Below, one piece after another: positions 1 through 11,072 of a stretch of DNA of 18,849 bases (within the stretch, counting starts at the first letter, position 1; the number at the start of each line of letters is the position of its first letter). The DNA is from Stephanodiscus triporus (Eukaryota; Bacillariophyta; Thalassiosirophyceae; Thalassiosirales; Thalassiosiraceae), in NCBI GenBank assembly GCA_036939755.1, contig JALLAZ010000253.1, forward strand, positions 1 through 18,849, read 5' to 3'. The translations under genes were made by a program, and so were the position numbers. The notes under the pieces were generated by a model. It was not told the DNA's origin, made no database searches, and saw nothing but the letters and a program-made list of their open reading frames with translations.

Positions 1-211
1 CTTTTTTTTATCTAGAGAGCGCCGCTAACAAAAGATAAGGGGGGGATCACCTTAAGCCCAACGTATCGGAAATTCATAGAAATCGAGCGACCGCTCGGAC
101 TGGGACCGACACACACCAGCTCGTTGTTGGGAGACTGAAAGAGAAGCTGGAGTGCGGTGGATTTGTACCCTTCGACTCGTTCGAGCCCCGGGATCGCTTA
201 CCGTTATTCCC

Positions 212-1134
212 ATGAGGGCCTTATTACTTGTTTTCTGCTGCATCCATCTAGCAACCGCTTTCGTCTCATCGGCCTGCATGCCGCGAGTTTTGACGGAGAT
301 GAGAGGAGGCTATGACGCCACCGTTGGCACCGATCCTTCGACGCCTATTCAATTTTTTACACTTCCTGGTTGCACGTGCCCATACGCACAGCGAGTACAT
401 ATTGCATTGCTTGAATTATTACTTCCATTTGACATGACGGAGATATCGTTGCCAAAGCCTGACTGGTACTTAAAGATCAATCCAGTAAGTACAATTTCTG
501 ATGGTTTGATCTTTTTGAGTCTTTTCTGGGGCATTGTATAACTTCCTCCCACTTTTGCTGTATCGAAAAGCGTGGTAAAGTTCCCGCACTCAGAATACCA
601 GCTGAACAGAATGCAGTAATATACGAGTCGGCCATATGCAACGAGTTTTTGTGTGATTATGCAACAAAATTGCAAAAACATCATACTTTGATGCCTATGG
701 ACCCAATTCATAAAGCAAAAATACGCTTGCTCAATGATCACTGTGACAATGTCTTTTCCAAGACGCAATTCACTTATCTCATGAACAAAGATGATGAAGC
801 GGATGCAGGTTTACGTGCGGAGATGGAAAACGCACTGAAATGTTACGAGGACGCTCTAGTGGAGAGCAAGGGCCCTTATCTGATGGGGGAGTTTTCCGTA
901 GCTGATTTGCATGTTTTTCCATTCATTCAGCGGTTGTTGATCACGCACAAGCAATGGAAGGATTATGTGCTGCCGAGCGACAAATTTCCTAATCTTTTGG
1001 CATGGCATGATTCATGCTTGGAAAGAGAATCGGTAAAGAAATCTTCCATGTCGAAGGATAAGACAATTGAAGTGTATGGGCGTTTTGTTGCCGCTGACTA
1101 TAAATTTGGAGGCCTGAATAAGAGTAGTTTGTGA
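212..1134 (+). CDS. Glutathione S-transferase-like protein, omega-type, probably plastid-targeted
   Basis: Two exons, 212-484 and 571-1134. The 86-bp intron (485-570) has a GTAAGT donor and AAAG acceptor, and splicing in phase 0 gives 278 aa. The open frame runs upstream to a GTG at 152, but the first ATG is at 212. That start gives a hydrophobic leader ending A14-T15-A16-F17, which matches the diatom A-x-A-F signal/transit junction, so plastid import is likely. Residues 46-115 form a thioredoxin-fold GST N-domain: CTCPYAQR contains the catalytic-type Cys56 as in omega GSTs and glutaredoxins, Val95-Pro96 is the cis-proline pair, and Glu110-Ser111 is the glutathione gamma-Glu site. The rest is a helical C-domain with GEFSVADLHVFPF near its core. 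Omega-type enzymes usually do thiol transfer or dehydroascorbate reduction rather than conjugation. The substrate cannot be told. The stop lies only 73 bp from the convergent gene on the other strand. Confidence 0.85.
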
Positions 1135-1207
1135 TGGTCGTTTTACTGAACTAAGGTTGTGCCATAATGATCTTTTAGGGTTAGTTTTTTCACTCTTTAG
1201 ACGGAAA

Positions 1208-4200
1208 TCAATCAGACTTGGACATGCTTGCTTCGAGAACGGCATTCTCCAAAGAATCTTTTACATCCGAAAACGGCGCCAAAACTGTTACCTTCTGTTG
1301 TCCCTGCGGACCTCGGCCAAAAATGCTAACAACTAAAGGGACTTCTTCCTTTGATAATTCTCGCAAGTCAAGTGGCGATAGACCAGCCAGACCCGAATGT
1401 CCTGCAAAGAAAATTTGTCCCAGGGGTCCATCACCCGTGTCAAAATCCCTCTCCGATCTCCACCATATAAAACGGTGTCCTTCAATGAGACCAAAAGCGG
1501 GCTCCCAGCTCCAATTTCTTGACGAGATTGATGTAGAATAGTCTACTTTCTTCTCCTTCAGCTCAATGGCTCCATACCATTTTGCTTTCCAAAGTTTTTC
1601 GAGACGACTGTGACGCTTGGCATTAGCCTGGCGCAAGCATTAGTGGCAAGAAACACCATTTCAGATAGTAGGATGCAGTACTTAACAACATGAATCAAGG
1701 TGAATTCATCGCCGACTTACGAATCTTTTGCGTTCCTTCTCTCCCACACGACGTGCCTCCCAAAAATAAGTTCTGCGCAAATCTTCATCCGTAGGAATGG
1801 ACAGGAAAAGATTCTCTAATGGGTTGCCCGTGTTTGCCGAATCAACAATTTCTCTAGCTGTTCCATGAATGGATTTATCCGGCGGCGCAAGGAACTTGGC
1901 GTAGTACGTAGCACCAAATTGTGCCTAGGGCAGATGGTAGACAAAATGGGAGACGTCATGCTCGTTGAGTTAGCTGCGTGCATGCCTGTCAAACCAAAAC
2001 AAACGATGTCATAAATTTCGTATTCTCACCAATCCGCCAAACAAAATGACTATTCGGGTGGGAATCCGCGCCAATACAATCCAGAGGATCGTCAGGCACA
2101 GAAGAATGAAACACGATATTCTTGGATTCGAAAAGTTGAAAGCATTTCTTCCTCGTTCTAGCATGTCAACAACGTAACTTAATTGGTTTTGTAACTTCCC
2201 CCCCAGAGTTCGAACAGTGTTGATTGTATTCAGGGATGATCCTATCACCCCGATGCTGTTTTCTTGTGCCATTGAAGCGGTGCGACTCATCTCCTCACAA
2301 ACAACTTTGAAAGACTCAACATCATCTCCTGAAGATGCGTCTCCAGCAAGAGATTGTCGTGGGGAAAACTTGACTTTGACATGCAATTCGGGAAACTCTA
2401 CAGTAGGAATTGATCCGTCTTCGTCTTTACTATCGAAATCTTCACTTACTTCTTGAGACTTCACAGCAGTATCATCTGGTGACTCTCCTGGAATAGTGTC
2501 CGTGGTTCCGACATCGAGGAGGCGAAACCAACCCTCAACTACCCTTCCACTTCCCGCGAGCTTTGCTAGAGGTATGGCTACTTCTCCTAATACACTGTCA
2601 AACAAATGAAATGACCCCAGTACGTCACTAAAGCGAACTTGAATTACAACTGCACCAGAAGATTGTTCCCAAGGCATCAATGTGATACCCCTACCGCGTC
2701 CACTGTCAGCATCTTCACCACTGGAACCACAATCTGTGACTGGCTGAAGAATTGGGTAGGTAATAGAAGCATTCATTTCCTCCATAGGCCTCCAGAGCCG
2801 ATCATTGGGTAATAAATATTTCAGCCGCATGAGTTCTGGGCTCTCCTGCAGTTCGTTCCAAATTGGACTAGACGTAATACCCGGGCTGGTTGTGGCTCCA
2901 ACCTGATGACTACAACCGCTTGATGAATCGATTTTTATGAGAGATGATTTCACTTTTTCGTCCGCATACCGTAGAGGATCATAAAAAATGGATGCGTAGA
3001 AGCTACCCGGCAGACCTAAATCTCGTGATCTGAGATTTTTTCCTCGCAGGTCACCAACCTGCAGAAGACCTAGCGGCCTGAAAATAGATTGATTTGTTTC
3101 AATCTTTGTCTCTGACTTGATGAGAGCCTCTTTCTCCTGCAAAGTCCAACGATCTTTAAAATGACCGTTGACTCTTATGTAGCCCAGGTATATCATATAT
3201 AATACAAGGAAACCAATCGGCAAAGACCCAAGATATTCTATGTTGAATCTAAGAGTGAGGAAAACAAAAATTACCTAAACAGTGTGGAAACGTGCGCAAG
3301 AATGTTGGTTGTTGTTTGTTGTGCAATATGCTAACATTGGCGCGGTCAAATGCAGACATGATCTCACCATGTATGCACCGGTAAGTTCTTGATTCTCCCA
3401 GCTCACAGCATATAAGTAGGTCGAAGCTACTTGTTGAAGGCTCTCAACTATCGCGGTAATTCTAGCTATGTGGAGTTGAATGATGTTGACATCAAATTCT
3501 TCTTCTGGCCTACCGATTTGTCGCGGATTGGTCGAATAAAATAATTGCCTATCTTCTTCCAAATGAACATCAATTTCCAGCCATCCAGATATTTCACCGG
3601 GGCGTTGTGAAGATACTTTTCCCTCGTTGGGGTCTCCTGCTGAAATAGAAGAATTGTAAAAGTTCAACCCGAAACCGTTCTTGACTCCTGTCCGTAGCTC
3701 CAACTTCACCCGACGAAGCTCGGAATAATTTCGCAAGTGGAAAAATGATAGAATTGTCCGGTCCAAACTCGCGAATATGTCATCTCGTTGCCATTGGAGC
3801 AAGCCTTGGGCTGACAGTAGGCATAATCCAATAGGCTTGTCTGTATTCGCATCCACCACCTCTAGTTTGTACTCCATTCCGTAGTGAGGAACATCGAACA
3901 CCATTTCTTCTGAATCAAAGAGGGGTTTGGGTGTCTGTAAGACTGTCTTAGTACGCTGTGACTCCTTGCTTCCGAGCCAAGACACGCGGACGTAATGATC
4001 ACCGTTGCGGAGATTGAAGTCTGACTCGAAAATTTCGTTCGGCTCTGCCTCTGGTGGGAAAGTTTTGTCAAAGAGACAAGCCCTCAGAATCCTAATATTC
4101 AATATTCCTATCCCGTCTATGGATCTTCCCTCGTGAGAAAGTACATTGAAATTAGATTGACCATACGATTTTTGGTGACTCGAATCACCTTCACTACCAA

Positions 4201-6955
4201 ATTCAAGTGACGCCTTTTCCATGTCAAGATGTGGTGCTATTGTCGTCATGATCTGGCTAAAGGTTGGCACCTGGTACTGCTGTGCCTTTTTTACGGCAAT
4301 CGTTGCGAGTTCTGATCCACATGGAATACGTGCATCTACCTGCAGCTGACAATCTCGACAGCAGACAAGGTGACAAGCCTCGCATTCGAATCCTTGCACC
4401 CAACCGGTGATAATCGGCCGGGAACAGATGGAGCACCATGTTGGAGTCCAGAAAGTTCGGACGCGGAGTAAGTGTGATTTGGTTACTGTAGCGCCACGAG
4501 GGATAAGTGCCGGCGTTAATGTGGACGACGCTTTGGATATGCTATCGTCGTCTAACAAACCACGACGAGTAGGGCGAATGATGAGCGGTACAGACCCTAG
4601 CCTTTCTGAATCTCTTGAAATATTGAAGAGATCTGAATCGTCGACTTCTGTCTCTCCCTCCATAATTATTTGGCTTGAGATGTTGTTTGATACAGTAAGT
4701 CTTGTCGCTTTGGGCTCAAAGCATGCTTCCAGTAACACCAATGGACCAATTTCAGCATCAGATAAATCATTTGCAGGGAACCATTTACGCGTCCAGCTTC
4801 GAGGGTTTCGCAAAAGATCATGACATGGGACTGATATTGAGCATAAAAATCGATCAAAAACCCCGCCCAACGACGCACCAAACGACGATCGTAATTCTAG
4901 AATGATGGCAGGAACAGGTGTATCTGGATTGTTGTAAGCATGCACCATCGAATGGGGACAAGGCTCTTTGTCAACAGGTTCGCGATCCTTGCTGCTACCC
5001 GATCTGCTCCCTGATCGTTTTTGATCTGACGGCTTGTCCCACCTCAAACACACTCCCGCTCCCACCGGGCCTTCGACGGCTATGTGTGCTGGGATGCGAA
5101 TCCGTCCATTCCATGGTTGGAGAGATAACGTTGCATTGATGAACGTCCCAGATGTACACGGGAGGCGCTGCGCGCGCAGTAGCCTGACATGAAAAAATCC
5201 GTACCGATTAAGCGATGGATCCCATGACGGATTGCTGTCGTCTTCAATTTGCGGAAAGGCTGGCGATGGGACGGCAAAGTCATCCAACTCGTTGGATTCA
5301 GTGAGCTCACTATCATTGCTACTTTGAGAATGGAATGAGTCGTCGGAGAAGGACCCACCATCATCATCGGCATGATTTTTCTCGACAACTCCTTGCTTCT
5401 CTTCTCCCTGATATGTACTGCTCGATCTAATTTTTGCGTGGCCATCAGAGTCAGCATTTGCATGAAAAGAATGTTCGTCTCCTCTCCTTCTTTCTGCTCG
5501 GGCGTCAGCATTATAATCATTTTCGTGATCTGTCGCTGTCTGTACAGGACCAAGGACCAACGCTGACCTATCACTAGCCATCTCGATTGGTGACATAGAC
5601 GACGCCAACTTGCGACTTTGAGCAATGAGTGTTGTCTTATCATGAACGGGCGGTGGTATTGCACCGAATCGTTGCTCCCCGACCCCTCCCAACAAGGAAA
5701 TATTGTCATCCCAGTAGTCAGCAGTCGGTGAAGCCATGGTGAGATCAGATGCACGATCAGCACTTGCTCTTGCTAATTTACTGCCTTTGTTCTTTTCTTT
5801 CACCTTGCCACCCAAAGCGGTGGCCTTTGATGCCACCTCAGCATCTGATGGAACGAATGGTGGCAACGGTACCGATGATGAACTATACACCTTCTTTGTG
5901 GCGTCACTGTCTGACCATGATTGTGCGGGACTCTTTGGAGGAGAGAGTGACGGCTCGCGTAACGTTTGTCGAATGACGCCGGGTGTTGGCCGGTTGTTTG
6001 CCCGTGTTGCTGGTCGAGCGACGGCAGTAGGTAGATGTTGGGCACGAGTAGAGTTGTGACTGTTTAGTGGCTCCGATGGGAGAGGCGGGAAGAATTTAAT
6101 GGGAGAAGGTTGATGCTGATTCTGTGTGCTCGGCACTTGAATGACAAACGTTGATGATGATGGAGGTAATTGAGATATATAATGTGAAGTATGCCTCGGT
6201 CGCTCGCTTGTAACTTGGGAAAATAGCATCGGTGGAGGGGGGGGACGAGGTGGATGTGGTGGGGAAATCGACGTAATCGTCGTATCATCGACGTCATCGT
6301 CTTTATTTCCCAGATTGTCAATGTGTATGTTCAGATATGCCCGAGAAGCCGTGTCCCTGTCCCCGATAGTAACTTTGGTTGGAGCCGGAGAAGCAAGAGC
6401 AAAATCATGCATTTGTGACAGTAGGGGTGATGCTATATCATCCAAATAATGTGACATGAGAGGTAATTGGTGTTGTGATTGAAACGCAGTATCGGTCTCT
6501 CCTCTCAATGTCGTTGCTGCAACTGCAGCGTCTTCATCAAAAATGGTGTTCCGGTCCACATTTTCAGCACGATTTATTACATATGACGGATTGGGTGGTT
6601 CGTCAAGAGCCAAATATTCGCCCGCCATTGCCATCAGCGGAGTGGATGAACAAGCGTCTGGTGATTGGTTTGCCCGTTTGGTTGGCGATGTCGGTGGTGG
6701 TGAGATTTCAGGTTTGCTTCCTGTCTCTTGAGGTGGGGGCTGCGGCGGGGGCGGCGGCTGCGGCGGCCGAGATTTAGTGGCAATGTTTTGCACGAAGTTG
6801 TCCGCAACGCGATTGGCATTCAATAATTCATTTGCAGTATTGTCGACTACTGTGTCGCCGCCATCGGGAGCAGACCCGGCAAAAGAGGCTGCCTCCTTGG
6901 ACTGAGAGCCTAGCACCCAATCTAGCGCATCGTCTACCTTGTTGAGCCATTGCAT
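1208..6955 (-). CDS. MCTP-like multi-C2 membrane protein with a C1 domain and PH-like C-terminus
   Basis: Four exons on the minus strand: 6955-3368, 3274-2030, 1924-1721 and 1627-1208. The introns are 93, 105 and 93 bp, all phase 0, giving 1818 aa. Residues 1-580 are low-complexity, with proline runs and acidic/serine stretches. A first C2-like domain spans about 585-748 (begins YGFFHVRLLRAQRLP). A C1 zinc domain follows at 828-879, with His828, Cys841, Cys844, Cys858, Cys861, Cys869 and Cys879. A second C2 lies at about 950-1086. A hydrophobic hairpin at about 1197-1231 after VSWENQELT resembles the first membrane hairpin of MCTP proteins. A third C2 with large inserts (about 1265-1501) comes next, then an amphipathic helix ending ERGRNAFNFSNPRIS and a second hairpin (about 1583-1611). 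The final exon looks PH-like by strand pattern and terminal helix. MCTPs bind lipid and Ca2+ at ER-plasma membrane contacts. A similar role here is inference, and the PH call is the weakest part. Confidence 0.78.
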
Positions 6956-7397
6956 GATTGGTCCACTCCTCTGCTATAGTATCAGTGAGCCGGCGACAAC
7001 CTCGCTTTTCTTTTCATAATTGAGAATTTGTAGGAGGTCGATGCGAAGTCTGCATCACAATCTCCGCGGTTGTGATAAGTAGACAATAGTTAACCATATT
7101 GTACGTTCGCCACTCACAATCCCTCGCTCCTTCTGCCTCGCTCTGATAAAAACAACTTTCCAGCAGCTAGCACCCCTCGTCGCCATCGTTAGCCGGCGGA
7201 ATCATCGCCATCGCACTCCTCCCGCTCGCGATCGCGTCGACGCCATCCCCGCGGGGGGACGAGGACTACACCGCCGACGATAGTACGCCTGACGAAATAA
7301 CAATCGCGTCATCGAAGACACAACATCGACGACGACACTAACGACGACAGGAGCCGGAGCGTCACACGAGGCGGTACAGCGGAACTTTGGTGGTTCA
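6956..7397. promoter_or_regulatory. Divergent intergenic region, probable shared promoter
   Basis: This 442-bp stretch separates the start codons of the MCTP-like gene (-) and the homocysteine methyltransferase gene (+), so both promoters and 5' leaders must lie here. The frame upstream of the methyltransferase ATG stays open back to a TGA near 7288 but contains no ATG. That fixes the start at 7398. I see no convincing TATA box, RNA gene or repeat beyond short ACG/GAC runs around 7320-7350. Confidence 0.5.
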
Positions 7398-8530
7398 ATG
7401 GAGACAAAAAAAATAGTAATCCTTGATGGTGGCATTGGGCATGAACTAAAGCTGAGGGGAGTTTCGGACGGCACCTTCGTTGCCGGAGTCCTGGCCAATG
7501 AAGATTGTTCCGCCAACAATGTCGTTGAAGCCATTCATAGGGACTATCTTGCCGCTGGCTGCGTTGTCATCACGACGAATAGTTTTGTCGCTGTGAGTAT
7601 CTTGAAGAGAGGACTTCTTTTACGATGTTCTCGGTGTGTTTCTCAATAATCGACATCACTCAGGTTCCTCAAAGGATGCTTGAGTGTGACCTGGCAACTA
7701 ATGACTCGGATTCCAAACGACGCGCGTCGCAACTAATTATAGCCGCAGTTAATCGAGCGAGGGGTGCCATCGCAAAACATTACGAGAATGTTGAAGTGGA
7801 CAAGCGCAACAAGATGATTGCAGTTGCAGGGTGCATACCACCTCTCACTGAGTGTTATTTTTCGAACAAAGTTCCTTCATCTGTAGAGTGCCTAACGCCA
7901 GAGTACACCGTGATTCTATCCACGCTATTAGAATGCAATGTTGACATTCTTTTGGCAGAGACATTATCAACAACCCGAGAGGCACGAGCTATTCTTCGTT
8001 CCTTGTATTGCATATGTCAGACAGGAAAGCATCTCATTCCGCCACTTTGGATGTCTTTTACCATACATGACGATCAGCCATCGAAACTTCGATCGGATGA
8101 ACCGTTGGATATGGTGTGCCAATCAATCCTCCGTGAGGCTGCCGCTCTCAATCTTCCACTTGAGGCTGTGGGTATCAACTGCTCGACACCAAGTGCAATT
8201 TCTGATGCCGTTAAGATTCTCGTAAAATTAGTAGAGGGCACAGGCATTAAAGTATGCGCATACGCTAATTGTTTCAAGACGACGACATCGGAATGGATTA
8301 AAACCGTAAATGATAATGCCAATGATAGTGATGATGCATGCACTGCTGAGCTGAGATCAGAGGTGGAAATTTGTGCAAAAGATTACGACGAAGAGGGATT
8401 GACTACAGATGCCTATGCAAGATTTGCTCTCGAGTGGGCTCGGTCAGGTGCTCAAATAATTGGTGGGTGTTGCGGAAGCAGGCCAAAACACATGAGCAAA
8501 GTTGCAACAGCATTAAAGGACTTTGTGTAA
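7398..8530 (+). CDS. Homocysteine S-methyltransferase
   Basis: Two exons, 7398-7592 and 7664-8530, with a 71-bp intron (GTGAGT donor, CAG acceptor, phase 0), giving 353 aa. The protein opens with the (beta/alpha)8-barrel signature ILDGGIGHELKLRG and has TTNSF after the third strand. The zinc-binding cysteines of the Hcy-binding family are all present: Cys238 in GINCS, and Cys334-Cys335 in GGCCGSRP. The family moves a methyl group from S-methylmethionine or a similar sulfonium or betaine donor to homocysteine, making methionine in the cytosol. The donor cannot be read from the sequence. Length is normal for single-domain enzymes (about 300-350 aa), and there is no cobalamin or folate module, so this is not MetH. 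The segment 306-320 region before the final helix carries acidic residues of no obvious function. No targeting peptide is visible. Confidence 0.9.
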
Positions 8531-8893
8531 ATAGGGAGCAGATAGCCAAGACGAGATACCTATCATCGACTGGCACATAACGTTGCTGCCGCATGATACA
8601 TCGCACTGAAAACAAGGTTATTAGTGCCCTGGCAAACTAAGCAACATGAATGAGAATTCGAGCTAGTGATATGTACCTTTGTTCGCAATGAACACTTAGT
8701 GAACCAATTTTTAGTGCACTCCCTACCATGCTTCATCTTTTTCTGGTGCCTAATATTCTTGATTGACACTGCTATGATTTATTGCGTGGGTAAAAGTGGT
8801 CAATAACTTCGTTCACGACAAGACAATTATGACCAATGATAATCATACTCAAGATGTGACCTTATCCATCCCGTGCATGTTGTTTCCCACTCT
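8531..8893. other. Convergent 3' intergenic region
   Basis: This 363-bp, fairly AT-rich spacer lies between the stop codons of the methyltransferase (+) and the helicase (-). It should hold both 3' UTRs and polyadenylation signals. The short ORFs here (60-70 codons) have no recognisable domain, and I see no RNA gene or repeat. Confidence 0.5.
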
Positions 8894-10889
8894 TCACAGT
8901 ACACTGTAACGCCCTCCTCCTCCTGAAGACCGAGCACCGACACGGAGAGTTTCTTCATTCAAAAGCCTCTTAATCTCTAAGATACAATTTTGCAAGATTT
9001 GACTGGATTGTGCCTCTAAGTGAAGATACAACTTCCTCTCTCCTTCAGCCGGGGTTTTACCAGATTCAATGTACTGCCCCTTGAGGGTGACTGCAGTCTG
9101 AAACTCATCCTGGAGACGTGAGGTGGTTTCTTTCTGGGTAACCTTCCAACGAGCCTGTTGGGGGTAGTCGTTGATTTCGAGTTCCTCCAGAAAATGATTT
9201 TCACCCATCGAAGTTGGCCCGTCGTCCACGGGGAGCATACCCGCCTTCTTCATGAGGGCCTCGCGCATGCCCGGGATGGTCAGTACGTCTGCCGATACAT
9301 TAGCTAGCATGCCCACGGCATCCTTCTTCCTGATGCCGGAGGCGGCAGGTCTACCTTTGGCACCCGCCTCACCACTGTCGACATAATCATCTTGATCTTG
9401 ACCCTTGGCCTCTTCTTCATCGGGGTCAAGAAGACCTGCTTCAATAAGAGCCTGTCGCTTTTCCATTTGTGCCAACTTCTGGGCATCGCTAATCTCTGAC
9501 GAGTCATAGGAGTAGCCTTTGCCCTGATAGCCACTGTTCGCCCATCGAGCCTCTCCCTTGGCAACCTTCTCCTTGAACGACTCCGACAAGTCCTTCAGTT
9601 CCTGGCTCAAATTCTTGGAGTGACCCGCCTCGATGAGTGCCCTTACGACGATCGGTGCGAACTTAGCTTCGTCCGTGGAATTTACGAACGTATATGCTAC
9701 GCCACGATTGCTCGCCCGGCCTGTCCTACCGACTCGATGAACGTAATCCTCCAAATGATTCGGAGCCGAATAGTTGACTACGCACCCGCACGAGGGCACA
9801 TCCAAACCCCGTCCTGCCACAGACGTGGCAACCAGGAGCTGAGGTCCGTCAGCGCGCTTGAAATCAGACATGTTCGAATCACGATCCTCTTGATCCATTC
9901 CTCCGTGAATGGAGAGCGAAGAATACCCGCATCGCGTCAGCTGCTCAAAAAGCGAATCGGCCTGCTCCTGCCTTCCCACGAAGACAATAACCTTCTTCTC
10001 GCCATCTGCGTGCTCGCCCAATATTTGAAGTAAACGCAGAAATTTGTCTTCCTCTTCCACCAACTCCGCATATTGATCGACCGAATCTGACGCCACAGAC
10101 CGGCCGCCCACGATGATCTCGAGGGGCGACCTCAACGACTTCTTCGCGAGATTCTCGACGGCCTTTGGGAACGTCGCGCTGAACATGACCATTTGTCTAT
10201 CAGGTCTTACGGCCGACAGAATCGCCGATATCTGCGGCTCAAACCCCATGTCGAAAGCGCGATCGCTCTCGTCGAGGCACACCATGCTTACGCGCTGTAG
10301 CGAGATCAATTTTCCCGATTGCATCGTTAGAATGTCGATCAAACGTCCTGGGGTTGCACAGAGGATGTGGGTGCCGCGCTTCAGGTCGCCGATCTGCTCA
10401 GCCACGCCCGCGCCGCCGTAGACAGCCGTCGATTTCAGCCCAAGGAACTTTGTGAGTCCCTTGCAAACGACGTGGATCTGATACGCCAACTCTCGTGCCG
10501 GCGCGAGGATCAGCCCTATAGGGCCCGTCTCATTCGGCGCGAGCGGGGGCTGGTCCAATATGTGGCGCAACATCGGCAGCACGAAAGCCAGAGTCTTTCC
10601 GCTCCCCGTCTTGGCGATGCCAATCACATCCCTACCTGCCATGATGCATGGCAAACACTGCGCCTGCACCGGGAACGGGTCGCTGATTCCCTTCTTCTCC
10701 AGCACGGATAGTATTCGCTCGGACAACCCCGCCTCGCTGAATTTCGACACGGGCGCCGGCGCTCCCTTCCCCCTGACCTTCACTCCCAGTCTCGCGCGCC
10801 GTTCCGCCACATCCGTCGGGGTCAATGCCGCGAGCGATCGTGGGACGATGTAAAGATTCTTGCGAACAGGGAGGTAATCCACAGCGAGA
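8894..10889 (-). CDS. PRP5: PRP5/DDX46 DEAD-box RNA helicase, catalytic core and C-terminus (5' part missing here)
   Basis: Continuous exon of 664 codons after a split Ser codon. PRP5/DDX46 is the U2 snRNP helicase that proofreads branch-site pairing during prespliceosome assembly. Visible motifs, in order: DYLPVRKNLYIVPRSL (the PRP5 lead-in), Q-motif, AKTGSGKT (I), PARELA (Ia), TPGR (Ib), DESD (II, normally DEAD), SAT (III), HGGMDQEDRD, ATSVAGRGLDV, HRVGRTGR (VI). The tail EELEINDYPQQARWKVT through GGRYSVL is characteristic of DDX46 rather than DDX42. The frame can be read upstream to 10948, but only from a TTG, and the first ATG falls inside the helicase fold. The bases TTACTTTTTTAG just before 10889 form a good splice acceptor, so a 5' exon is required. 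The segment 10890-11072 contains no suitable exon. The best candidate is the acidic exon at 17436-18706. The human protein is about 1030 aa, so roughly 350-400 N-terminal residues are missing here. Confidence 0.88.
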
Positions 10890-10901
10890 CTAAAAAAGTA
10901 A

Positions 10902-10915
10902 GGGCAGATCTGCCC
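10902..10915. repeat. 14-bp perfect palindrome beside the helicase splice acceptor
   Basis: GGGCAGATCTGCCC is its own reverse complement and ends about 12 bp upstream (minus strand) of the helicase acceptor. A second, 10-bp palindrome, GCCCGCGGGC, lies at 10951-10960. Function unknown. The pair sits at one edge of the 6.5-kb block separating the two PRP5 parts. Confidence 0.6.
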
Positions 10916-11072
10916 GGATCGGAAAAAATTGGGACAGGGACAGACCAAAAGCCCGCGGGCAGAAAAAATAGAGGCTTTCCTTAGAGACTTTAAACGTTTT
11001 GGTTTCGTCTCTTAACTCAGTTCAGGAACAATCCGCCATCGCCCGGCCGGCCGGGAAGATTATCTCCACGAG

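Noticed and set aside
152..211. Upstream extension of the GST to 152
   Set aside because: It begins with GTG, and the added residues would bury the signal peptide.
5080..5763. 227-codon open frame on the minus strand
   Set aside because: Same strand but another frame of the MCTP-like first exon; its Met/Ser/His-rich sequence is a typical shadow translation.
10890..11072. A short 5' exon for the helicase in the gap to the pseudouridine synthase
   Set aside because: The only ATG here (ATGGCGGATTGTTCCTGA, minus strand) hits a stop after five codons, and no donor gives the phase-2 overhang needed by the acceptor.
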